From contig CP034986.1 in NCBI GenBank assembly GCA_004026145.2, forward strand, positions 19,426,406 to 19,490,405: a DNA stretch of 64,000 nucleotides. The letters are read 5' to 3'. Source of the DNA: Takifugu bimaculatus (taxonomy: Eukaryota > Chordata > Actinopteri > Tetraodontiformes > Tetraodontidae). Below the pieces are notes generated by a model. The model searched no databases, was not told where the DNA came from, and saw nothing but the letters and a program-made list of their open reading frames with translations. The position numbers and the translations under genes were made by a program. Shown here piece by piece: positions 35,347-46,162 of the stretch. How positions within the stretch are numbered: the first letter of the stretch is position 1; each line of letters starts with the position of its first letter.

Positions 35347-38300
35347 GTAAGCCAAAGAGTAATTTGAAGGTGTGTTTTGTAGGTACAACCATGGGTTTTG
35401 GTGCTCCATAGTTAATTATTATTGTAGTTCTTTGTTCTCACAGTTTAAACAAACACTGTGTTGGCTTTATCAGATATCTGATAAATTCTTTCTTGTCACA
35501 TTAGCCTTCCTCATGGAAACCCCCTATTTTGGTTAATTCTTTGCATACCATCTTACTTAACCCTAAATTAACCAGGAATGTCCTTCAAGTGCATGCTGCT
35601 GAGAGTTAAATGCTCTAAAATCGAAGGCAGAGAGGTTCCCTGATAGCAGAAACCTTTATTTTTTTTAGAATAGCACTGAATTTTTCATAAAATACGAGCT
35701 TGATTCAATCAACTCAGACATCTGTCAACATAATAGCAATGAATCAAATAAAACATGCAAAAAAAATGGTCCATGTTTCTTCTTGAGAGTGTTTGAAGTG
35801 CTCAATAATGCAGCAGGGCTGGTTTTACCTTCTCATAAATTGCCTGTGTTTTGCTTTGGGGGTGCAGCCCTCTTAGCAAACATGGCATTTCCACGTGCAC
35901 TGATCTACATGTGTGGATGTAGGACAATTTGAGGTCCTGGATATTTAAACGTGCAGTTACTGACAGCTTGGATGGCAATATAACCTTCCTGCCTTACAAA
36001 GTATGGTAGCACAGCATTCCTGTGGAATGACCACGCACAGAGGTCGAGCCATCAGTTGTTTGCTGCAGGGAACACATGAGTGGAGGACGCGCTTTAAGCA
36101 TTCCTCACCAGCCAAACTACAATATGGCTTTCTTACACTGCAGCAGGAAAGAGTTGACCTGCTGAAATGAACTTCACTCTGACATCATGAATTTTCATAG
36201 CATAGCTTCATGTAGCTTCGCTTAGCTGAGATATTATTATTATTGTCAGTGTCATTGTCATTGATTGATTGATTGGTTGTGCACAATGGTAAATAACATT
36301 TTAATCAAAGATAAATAATTGTGCAGGAAAGAAAAAGCAGTCCAAAGAGCTTATTTAAGTCCTTCCCTCTACCACTAAAACAGACCAATCAATAAAAAGA
36401 GACAATTCAGAAAAAGTGAAAAGTAGTCATCACACAGTTTCAAGGTGTGCACAGTTTAAAGGCAACTTCTTTCACCAACAGGCCAAGGGAGCCATGGTGT
36501 GATGGAAAATCCTAATTTTCTATTCCAACTGGGACAAAAGCCAGAGGGAACAGCATCGCAGCAAGGTTGCACACATCTGCTGTGGCGTAAAAGATCACAG
36601 AACGCAACCTTGGAATAAATCGTGTACAGTCTTACTTTTCAAATTGAGATTTTTTTTTTCCTGTTTGGATTTTTCACTGGAACAGTATTGAATGAACAGA
36701 TGTTAAGATGTAGAGCTGAACATTCATCTGCTTTTCTACTTTTCTTTCTATTTCCTCTGGAATGGTTTCAAGGCTAACTCCCAGGCTTCAGGCTGTTTTT
36801 TCATTTTTTATTTTTTTGGACTTAGATGCTCCCGTGAACACATTTGACCAGGGTTTGATGGGCGGTTGATGTCCTGGTGACCAGAGGTGGGGAGGTCTGG
36901 GGTGTGGTTCAGTTGGAATGGAAGTAACTAATGAGTGGGTGGATTTTATATGTCACATAAATAAGACCTGTTGCCTTGGAGATTGTCGAAAGCATACAGA
37001 CTTTATCAGCAATAAGCCAAACAAAGATGGTTCATTGGCAACCAAATCCCAAACCCAGTACCATTACTAAAGAGGGAGATGTTGCTGTGATTATTTTAGT
37101 TTTTCAGGATTTTTTTCACTTATTTTGACCATTCCCAAATTTTGACAATGGACAAAACAAAAATCAGTTCTGATGAACCCACCATATCAGCAGACAGCAC
37201 TGATTTTCAATGAGATTTATATTAGCGTTTAAAGTATCTATTTGGCGGAATTAAAACAGAGGTGTTTTGGCTGGAGAAAGAACCCAGGATGACCTTGTCT
37301 TATGTTATTGCACTGGATCAAGTCTCTTGGGCCTTATCACAGTGTCCAAAAGGAAAATGGTTATCTTTTTTCATCTTATATTCAAGGTCTCACTGTATGT
37401 CATGCTGGATTATTTTAACTTGTGTTGTGAAAAATCGCGAATTGCATTTTATGTTATAGCTATTTTAATAAAAGTAGAGTAGTTTCGTGGATAACGCGAG
37501 AAGGATAAACTGGGTGAAAGTTAACTGGGATAAAGTGGACTGAGGGAATTGTATGTGAGCCTGTTTGTGAGAAGGAGGACAAAACAATAATGTGTGATGT
37601 CTGCTCGAGTTAGGGCTCTCAAGGCTGAGCACCTGCGTAGGATGAGAGCCGCTTCAATATAGTTAAATATGGGCAAAATGTGACTCGGTTGATGTAAACA
37701 ATGTAACCACAGAAACGCCTTTTCCTGTGCAATTGTGCTGATTTTAATAAAAGAACCAACGCTGGGTTGAGAGTGAGAGTCCCCGGGGACAGCGCGACAA
37801 CAGACGTGTCTGTACCGGAGCAGGACTCCCTTGGCCAAGGTTAATAAGGAACTTTGACGTCTGGTCTCAGTTTGTGGTGAACTTCGTTCGTGCACCTGTC
37901 TGAGTACACGGCTGAAGATTTCGACGACACTTGCTCCTCTGCCTGAGCTGTGGGAACACTTTTTCTTAAGTCTGAAATATTTGAGGGGTCCTGAAAAAAC
38001 AGGAAAAGTCAAAGACATAAGAGATCCCGTGCATCAAGAGGCAGAATCGCTGGTTCTGCTGCACAGGCTGTAAATCTCCGGTTTCAATGTTTGACTTAAA
38101 CATTGTAGCTTCCACAAGGGGATATAGGGAAAACTTACGCTGCTTCACACTGCGCTGTACGTCAGACACGCCTCTGCTAAGCCTTGTACAGGATAAACAC
38201 ACACAGATGACAGATGCTGCACTTCTAGTGTGTGTGTGTGTGCCCAGACATCCATTTTAAAGCTGTGTGTATATCAAGAACATGGTGATTCAAGATATTT

Positions 38301-40240
38301 AGTCTTGTACTGACGAACTGTGAGTCATCATACTGATTAGTTGATGATAACTACGTCAGCATGCCAGAGTCAGTGTCACAGAGGCCTGGGTCTACAACGG
38401 GAACTGAGCTTGTGAAGGAGAATTGTTATGGAGCAATAAAGAGGCAGATTTTTTGCAGAGTATTAGACTGGAAGACTTGGTCTAATAGCTGTCACATATA
38501 TTAACATTCAGTTCCTAATTAGCTTGCAACAGCATCTCCTAGCAGGTGATAGTCATAATAAATGACACCACAATCAAAGGCAGAAGGGCTGGTCTGTGCT
38601 GGTGCAGCCCCCTCTTGGTGGAGGCAGGGCAGAGAACTTCTTGTTGACATGGAATCCTGGAATTCAGGCCTTTATTGTTATGGATATTTTTTTATTTATT
38701 TTGGAAATAGGCTGAAGAATCATTGGTTGGAAGTTTGTGGCAATAAATATTAGGATTATGTGGCATCACAAACTGAACTTGTGTTGTACTTGCTGTTTTT
38801 CCAGACATTTTAGTCTCAGCATTTTTACCCGAGTGCTTGAAATCCAAAAATATTTTCTGTTTTCTCTTCTATGGTTAGGGAAGACCAGCTGACACCCAGG
38901 CAGCACGAGTGGAAGTTTCTATCTTGGAGAGCCGTCTAATAAAGACATGGTCGACCGACCACATTTTATCTGGCACCGCCAATGCCGCTGTTGCTGTTGC
39001 TGTTGCTAAAAGGCCCTCATAACATCTCTTTCTCGTGACTTCAGACTTTAATCTGGAGCTGATCTTGTGGCTTCATGGATCATTTCAATTACAGTCGTCG
39101 TTAACGAGAAATGGGACGAGGGGCCTCGGGTAAATCACGACAAATTTAATTATATAAGCACAGCACACAAACACCAAAAACGGTTGCATATGGGTGTTCG
39201 GTCGGTGCGTGTTTGTGGCTGTGAGGCGCAGCAGAATCGAATAAACCGACTGATGCGGATGCGCCGCGTTTCACGCGGAGGCTGTTGAACTGGTTCCTCA
39301 TGCACGTGGTTGCCTAATCACCCCTTTTTACCCTCCTCGCCAGCACCTCTGGGTCCGCCTTTGAAAAACAAAACACTCGTGTTCCTTGAGGAAGTCAATA
39401 TTTGAAAACATCATTGACGGACATTTGAAGGGGGGGGACTTCTCTATTGACCACAATGAATCAGGGCAGTCAGCTTTCCCCCCACGTGGTTTATTTCCCC
39501 TCCAGACACAGTATTTAGAATGTGATGGAACCACATGACTAGAGACAAACACTTTTTCTGTTTTGTTTTAGTGTTTTTGGTGAATCACCATGAAAATGAG
39601 GTCAGATAACCGATCCGTGTCTAGCACCCGACCCCATGGCGTGTTGACTTTTACACAACATCGCTTATGAACATCTAAACCCAAATGCTATAAAAGAGGC
39701 TCATCACAGGGCTGACACACAACACGGAACCAGTCACTGTCACATTCACACCAAAGGTCAAATCAGAGCAGCCAGTGAGCCAAATGTCTAAGGACTGTCG
39801 TGGGTGGGCATGAGGAGAACTCCATGAAGCTAGCCATTCAATTCAGCACCGTATCAATTAACTTTAAGGATGCCTAAAGATGGAAGAGGAGGTGATTAAG
39901 CAACAGGTGACGTGAACAGAGATGTGATAGACTGCAAAAGCAAACGCCTCGATGTAACGCTCACCGCCAAGTTTATTGTCAGTCTTGATTTATTGGAGCT
40001 GGAAAAGGAACACATGGGATAGATCTCCCCAGAATCTCATGACATAAATCAGAAACCAGCAATATTTTGGGATGGTTTCTCTGTCAGTTTTATCAGAAGC
40101 TTGTTTCTTTTTCCTTTGTGGAGACCAATATAAAACCTCCCATTAACAGTCTAGCCTACCGTCCCCCCGTCCGTTCCAACATCCTGCTGGAAAAGATCCC
40201 TAGTGATCAAAATAAAACTGGAAACCAGACAGAGACACAC
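35347..40240. other. Gene-free stretch
   Basis: Contains an (ATTG)n tract near 36262-36276, a short (GT)n near 38229-38243 and a (GTTGCT)n run near 38988-39007. The longest open frame (37521-38018, minus, 165 codons) is not recognisable. A consensus donor on the minus strand (GCAGC|GTAAGT) is at 38139/38138. CpG is locally frequent at 39195-39285. No gene can be supported. Confidence 0.5.
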
Positions 40241-40440
40241 ATGGAGCGCTGTCCTACTGACCCACTCTGCAGCCTCGGTGAGCACGGCCCAGGGAATGTG
40301 ATGGCTCGGCAGATCGGAGCCGACAGCTCGGATCTGAAGCCACGGAGCAAGACGCCGGCCAAACTCCGGCTCTGACTCCGATCAAGTCGACCGCAGCCCG
40401 ATCCCACGGAGCGCACGTCTCCTCTGGCCACGTTCTAATC
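40241..40440. promoter_or_regulatory. CpG-dense patch (small CpG-island-like region)
   Basis: About 19 CpG dinucleotides in 200 bp, close to random expectation for its base composition, whereas the surrounding DNA is strongly CpG-poor. In vertebrates such patches mark promoters, enhancers or young repeats. No initiator, exon or family can be identified. Confidence 0.35.
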
Positions 40441-40830
40441 AAATCAAACCACTTCCACTTCATATGGCAAAGTTTTTATCAGGGGAAAAAATCGACTGTC
40501 CATCCAAAGCTATAGGCGGCATGTGTTTCTCATCAGCTGAGATGCACGTGAAGACATTCCTGCCCCCCCGTCCCGTAAATCCCATGTGTTCAGCAGGGCA
40601 CTGTGTGAATGGAAACCAGATTTGTGTGATGAAAGAAGGCAAATATTAGACATGGGATATTTATTTGCTTGCACAAAGAGCAAAACAAATGTCTTTCAAG
40701 TCAATAAAGTGCAGACCCCAGCTTTCAAAGGCCTGTTTCACATTTAGATACTCGCACACACCTTCACACTCCTGATACCTCTGTGAGTGTGCAACAGTTA
40801 GAAATACGCAAAGGTCCGTCCCCAGAAGTC

Positions 40831-40970
40831 CTTCCATCCATCCATCCATCCATCCACCCATCCATTCATCCACCCCTCCCATCCAGCATTCCCCCATCCA
40901 TTCATCCTGCCTCCAGCCAGCCTCGCCTCCATCCATCCCTCATCTCCTCCATCCCTCCTGGCAATCTTCC
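40831..40970. repeat. (ATCC)n-rich tract
   Basis: Perfect ATCC units at about 40834-40856 become irregular downstream. Such tracts commonly accompany a fish repeat whose GACCCTGGACAGGTCATCAC block is seen at 41161-41180. Confidence 0.85.
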
Positions 40971-40989
40971 ATCCACACCCTCCTACTTC

Positions 40990-41121
40990 CTGTCCTCTCC
41001 CTCCCTCCCTCCCTCCCTCCTTCCCTCCCTCCTCCCTCCTCCTCCCTTCCTTCCTTCCTTCCTTCCTTCCTTCCTTCCTTCCTTCCTTCCTTCCTTCCTT
41101 CCTTCCTTCCGTCCGTCCGTC
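40990..41121. repeat. Polypyrimidine tract (CTCC)n-(CTTC)n-(GTCC)n
   Basis: About 130 bp of nearly pure pyrimidine on the plus strand: TCCC units (40996-41031), about 16 TTCC units (41045-41110) and three GTCC units. Confidence 0.97.
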
Positions 41122-44100
41122 CCTCATGATCACAGTCATGTTGGAGTGTACCCCAGCATAGACCCTGGACAGGTCATCACACAGGTCCAGGTATGTTATA
41201 CAGCTCTTGTTCAGCAGGCTGTTCGGGCCAGCTATAGCTATCGATATAGCTGAGAAGTGAAAGCATGGAGGGCGTGGAGGAAGGAAAAAAAGGCCAAAAC
41301 TTTGCGGAAAGAAGAGTGAAATTGAAGGTTCAAGAGTCACTCTTCCATCAGCAGTTTTATGCAATAACCCTGTCAGAGTTCATCGAAAGGGGAAAAGAAA
41401 CAATTCCAAAAGAAGGAAAATGTCACATTTTGTCACGCAATTGTTGACACTTCATCTTTCGATAATTTGGGATTTTTTTTGTCTTGTTTTCTGTTTAGGC
41501 TATTATAGGAACAGCTTTAGAGTAGAATAAAAGCACTTATGTGATTCTGCAGCAACTAAGTGCAATTTATACATTCACTAGCAATGTCCTGGAATATTCC
41601 AAGTTACTTTTCCACTTTAAAAACAAGCACAAGTGGGAGAGACAGGTTATTTCCTTCAAACTGTATGAAGGAGTAGAAACGAACTGATAACAAACAGATA
41701 AAACTGGATTGACATTTCTAATTATCAATAATGAAAGATGTATAAATCAGCCCTTTCCTCTATAACTCGAGAGAGCATGAGGAAAAATAATGACTTCAAC
41801 CTGAGTTTAATAAGATGCAACACACATGCGCACACACACACACATACACATGCACACACACACACACACACCCACCAGTCTTGTAGTCATTTTTCCCTTC
41901 TCAGCATACTTTCCATATTTTTCTCCATGACACGAACCAGCTCAAAGGTGTGCGTGTGGTTATTTCGTAGCAGCTCATTACTCTCTCAAATGTCATTACA
42001 CAGCTTGCCGCACACAAACACGCAAACAAACTCCAAATGAAGCCCATTTCTCATGCATAATTGCTGACAGGGTGAAAACATCCGAGGCAGGTCTTGGCAT
42101 ATTCGATCCTCATCTTTTTTTCACAAGATCTCAGAATCGTATTTTCTCGTGTTAGATCTCTAGAAAGGAATGTGTTCATGCTTTTGGCCCAAGTCAAGTC
42201 CTCCCCAGGATGTCAGTCATCATTGCAGCTTGGTTTTTATTCACTTGCAGTTGACCTGGGAATATAAACATGACCATTAAGAGAAAAAAAAAAACAGAAT
42301 TCCCAGAAAGCTTTGCATCGAAACACTCTGACCTGATGGCAGACAGACGGTGTTTGTTTTCTGCATGTGAAACCTTCTGTGTATGAATTAATGAGTCTGT
42401 AAATGGACCAACAGCCGAGGTCAGAGACAGTTCTTTCTCCACATTGATGTCTGCCATTATCCTTGCTGTCATTGGCCTCAGACGCTAGTTCAGTGCAGCA
42501 ACATTAACTTTTCCCGATTAGCTTTAAAAAGAAGATCGCTTTTCAGGCATTTATACCAGGAACAACTGAGGAAAAAACTGAGGAAACACGACTCAACCTT
42601 GGACTCAGAACCTTGGATCATACACACAAGTTTAGAGGTGCAGAACACAGAATAGAAGTAACCAGTCTGGTTCTGCTTTTTAAATATTTGTTTGTTTGTT
42701 TGTTTATTGTTACAGTAATCTGTGTGATTGCTGGAGTAGAGCCTGTTTGTTCAGAGGAATTAAAGGAATCAATGTGTTAATGGCTCAGATTACCATAGAA
42801 TAAATTTACTTCAGAATTCTCAGTTCAGACCCATTGTGTTTTACAAGGGACTAGTAGAGCAATGAAGACGCATAACAATCACAGCATAACAAATACAGGA
42901 AGAGCTTGAAGATGATGTCAATATTTAGCTGAGGAGACAGGATTTTTAAGAGTAAATGATGTGCCGCACTTCTAAACATATTCAACCTCAAATCAATAAA
43001 GTACCGGTATGTGTAAACATTCATCTCAGCAACAGCAGAAAAGAGATGAATCATAATTGTGAGGTAACATCCGCCACACAGTCTGAAACCAATGTGCACA
43101 GGGAGTCTTACAGGACCACTTGCTTGTGGGTTCTGATCCAATAAAAACTGTCTTCATTTACAGGCCCAACCTTCACTCAAACCTGAAAAAGGGGATCCTG
43201 TTTGACTGGATTCCAAATATTCACCCATGACAAAGGAGCCACATGAAAAAAGGAACAGCTGAAGTTGGAATAAGTGGTGCGGGGCGGGTTCTGAAATGGT
43301 GAGATGCTTGTGAAGGGTCTTTGACTGAAATAGTGCACAAACTGGGAACCTGAAACACATTTGCAGGAGACAATCCAATGCCGAGGTCGCGCGATGACTC
43401 TTTGGATGATTGAAATGTTCAAAATAGCAGGTTTACAGGTATGGTGCACATGGACTGCTGTTTCTTTCCGCTCTGTCTTCACACCCACCTCCACCCACGC
43501 CCTGGGGACCCTGTTGAAGAGGTGCTCAGGGCTGAATACACCCTCGCTTGTCTAGCTCTGGCACCAGAGGCTAAACTCTGTGTGACCTCCAGGGAAGGTA
43601 AGAACTGTAATTACTAACATTCACTGGAGCCTTCAGATGCCCCCCTGACATTGAATCAGAGTGATGGTGAGGGGCTGCTGCCCAGTGACCTCTCACTTTA
43701 CCTGTTCTACTCACTCTTCACACTGTGTTATGCAGGCTGATGTGTTAATTCGAGCTCTAGATTTCATTTTGCTCTGTCGGCATCCCAGTAAAGACATTGT
43801 CGCACATTGTCTCTCTTTGAAATCTACATTAACATCAAAGATCTTGAGGCAAAGCTTGTTTGGACAGTGCCGTTGCGTAAGTAAGGTGGCCCCTCGGTCA
43901 GGATTGAAAATATGAACTTATATTGTTGCCACAGAGACTTTTTCAAAGTGAATTTGAAAGAGACTTTGAAACAAAAGGTCCCATTTGCCCTGCTGTCATA
44001 TGATTTCACGCCACTCCGTTCTACATATTTAACCTTCTGACATGAAAGGTTCACATGGATGAACTTGTAAACCACTGAGAAAAGGTCAAAGTCTGACAGA

Positions 44101-44774
44101 CAGTTAGAGACCTGGAATGGATGATCCAAGGTCAGTGAGGGAAGTTTCATCCTCGAAGCACAAGCAGTTCTCATCAGGTGTTGGTGAGCATGTTGATGGA
44201 TTGCTTCGCCAGGCGTACGTTCAACATGCAGCTGAGTAACGTTCTCTCTGAAGACAATATGAGAAAAGATTTGTCAATGTTGAAGCATAATGTAAGGTAA
44301 AAAAAAGGTAAGGGATTGTGGTGGGTCATTAAGAAAGATGGAAGACAGGTTGTTTGGGGAGGCCTGACAGATTAATTGAGGAATTCGGGGGGTGGGAGGT
44401 TGCGTAATGATGGACATATGTTTGGTGAAATGAAAAGTGTCAGCAAAGTGAGAGAACAGGCAAGTGAGTGGGAGAAAAACACTCGGCCAGAGGAGGTGGG
44501 ACTTTTTGGCTCCCTCTCCTTTATTTGTGTGTCTACAAGCTAACTAAATCCAAAATAATTCAAATCAAACCCACAACGAACATGCATCACAATATGCGTC
44601 TAAATTTGATCCAAGGTGTGTTCTTATCTCCGTTTTTAATCAGAGTGATGCATCCTGTTTATGGAGCAGCTATGTTTATATGAGCCAGGTAAACCAACCA
44701 ACATAAATGTATGAACCGTATGCACACACAGACAGAACAGGGTTAAAACTCACCACATCCACCCGAGCTATACG
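41122..44774. other. Gene-free stretch
   Basis: Contains (CA)n tracts at about 41831-41871 and a (TTTG)n tract at 42688-42706. A weak candidate exon lies at 43441-43597. No other feature recognised. Confidence 0.5.
43441..43597 (+). other. Weak candidate exon, unrecognised product
   Basis: An open frame from ATG 43441 reaches a consensus donor (GGAAG|GTAAGA, last exon base 43597) after 52 codons plus one base. It includes DPVEEVLRAEYTLACLALAP, which has a protein-like composition. No acceptor or promoter is evident, and the frame stops shortly after the donor. No family recognised. Confidence 0.15.
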
Positions 44775-44860
44775 TGGGAAGTGGGTTTGAACCACGGCTC
44801 CACTCGCCACTTGTATAAGTCAAGCTAAAGTGATCTACTGCTGCGCGATTGCCACACAAC
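44775..44860 (-). mobile_element. tRNA-derived SINE head (fragment)
   Basis: On the minus strand an A-box-like string (TCGCGCAGCAGTAGA, about 44848-44834) is followed about 40 nt later by a B-box-like string (GTGGTTCAAACCCAC, 44795-44781). This is RNA polymerase III internal-promoter spacing. The intervening bases do not fold into a recognisable intact tRNA by eye, so a SINE or tRNA pseudogene is more likely than a functional tRNA. Confidence 0.4.
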
Positions 44861-45568
44861 CTATTGCACTCGTTGGGTGTCTTTATGAAGAAAATAAAAA
44901 GGATTTCAAAGAATTCGGTACCAGACATATTTTCCAGTTAGACAGGAGGATTATTTGCTTTGACGTTTAATGACGGCTGCCTGGGGTGGGGAAAGGTGAC
45001 TCTGGGGTGGTAATTCTGTCGACCTGCTGAAAAACCTCCACCCACATTCTGCTAGAGGTTGAGGGGTCAACCGCTCAAAGCCATCAAGGTTTCTGCTTCA
45101 AGTTGAAGGGGAATATGTGGAATACATGTGGTCAGCGCGACACATTTGGAAAACATTGATTGGAAATCCCATCGCCGATTATGCGTCTTCAAATGTTTGT
45201 TTTCCGTCGACTGATGAAGGAGCAAAAACTCCCACTGATTCATCGGCCAGATAGTCATTCAGTTTTTAACGGGATGGAAAAATACAACAAGTGAGCAAAT
45301 GGATGTTTGTGGAACGGCAGATTACATTGCAACTGGGAAATGTTAACAGGTTTCCGATTAAGCGGTGAAACTTTGAAAAACAAAGAATGAGGACATCAGA
45401 GCTCAGGAGTCACGGGTGTTTTATTTTTTTTTTTTCCAGACCGCTCTCATGCCTTCCCCCCTGAAGCTCTTTGATCCAGGGCCCGTTTGCTGTCATGACT
45501 TGGCACATCTGGCACGGTGCCCCTGCTGCCCTCTGCTGTTTTCCCTGCAGGAGTAGAGGGAGGTGTGG
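44861..45568. other. Gene-free stretch
   Basis: A poly-T run is at about 45421-45436. No gene recognised. Confidence 0.5.
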
Positions 45569-45605
45569 AAGGGCGGATGGGGGGTGGTGGTGGGGGGGTC
45601 GGGGG
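45569..45605. repeat. G-run tract
   Basis: Plus-strand G clusters separated by one or two bases (GATGGGGGGTGGTGGTGGGG and onward). Four or more runs fit the G-quadruplex pattern. Confidence 0.85.
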
Positions 45606-45879
45606 CTGTAACTTTGCACCTGCAGCATTTGCAGGCCTGTGACAAGGCCAGTCTGTTAATCACAATATAGGGAATTTTCCTGGAAATACTTGTCATCGAC
45701 TCCCTTCTTCTTGGGTTTTTTTTTTTTGCTTGAGTAAAAGTCAACAACTGGGGAAAATACATTCACTTTTGCCTCTTTGATTAAAACTTTTGTGATTTTG
45801 TGAGTTAGTTTTAAGTCAGAATCAAAGATTCTATTCTGTCACCAATTAAATGAAAAAACATTGAAATGAAAAACTGATT

Positions 45880-46107
45880 TAACACATCCCTTAAACCCTT
45901 CCCTTTACCTTTACCTTCACACCTAAATGCCTCACCCAGCCCCGACCCCCCCCAACTAAAACCTAAAATTCAGGTCTAAACCATCAAAGAGGAACCAGCC
46001 AAAATGTCCTCACTTCCCAAGAATGTCTTCACTTTGCAAGTAAAATGTGTTTTCTGGTACTCTCTATGTAGCATGCAATCAAGTACACACACACGCACGC
46101 ACGCACG

Positions 46108-46160
<53 letters not shown>
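45880..46160 (+). repeat. Fish interspersed repeat ending in (GCAC)n-(AC)n microsatellite
   Basis: Contains AAAACCTAAAATTCAGGTCT, AAAATGTCCTCACTTCCCAA and TTTCTGGTACTCTCTATGTA, then AAGTACACACAC leading into (ACGC)n and (AC)n at 46085-46159. This arrangement is familiar from teleost repeats that end in a CA tract. Class unknown. Confidence 0.5.

Positions 46161-46162
<2 letters not shown>

Noticed and set aside
37521..38018. 165-codon minus-strand open frame
   Set aside because: No recognisable motif, no splice support across the frame, and length is within chance for a 64-kb window.
40834..41121. Regular short repeats considered as a CRISPR array
   Set aside because: They are contiguous tetranucleotide microsatellites without spacers, in vertebrate DNA.
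40798..41364. 188-codon minus-strand open frame
   Set aside because: Most of it is translation of the (TTCC)n and (ATCC)n tracts, giving Gly/Arg/Glu/Lys and Trp/Met repeats.
44775..44860. Functional tRNA gene
   Set aside because: A and B boxes are present but no clean cloverleaf or anticodon arm can be drawn, so a SINE head is the better reading.
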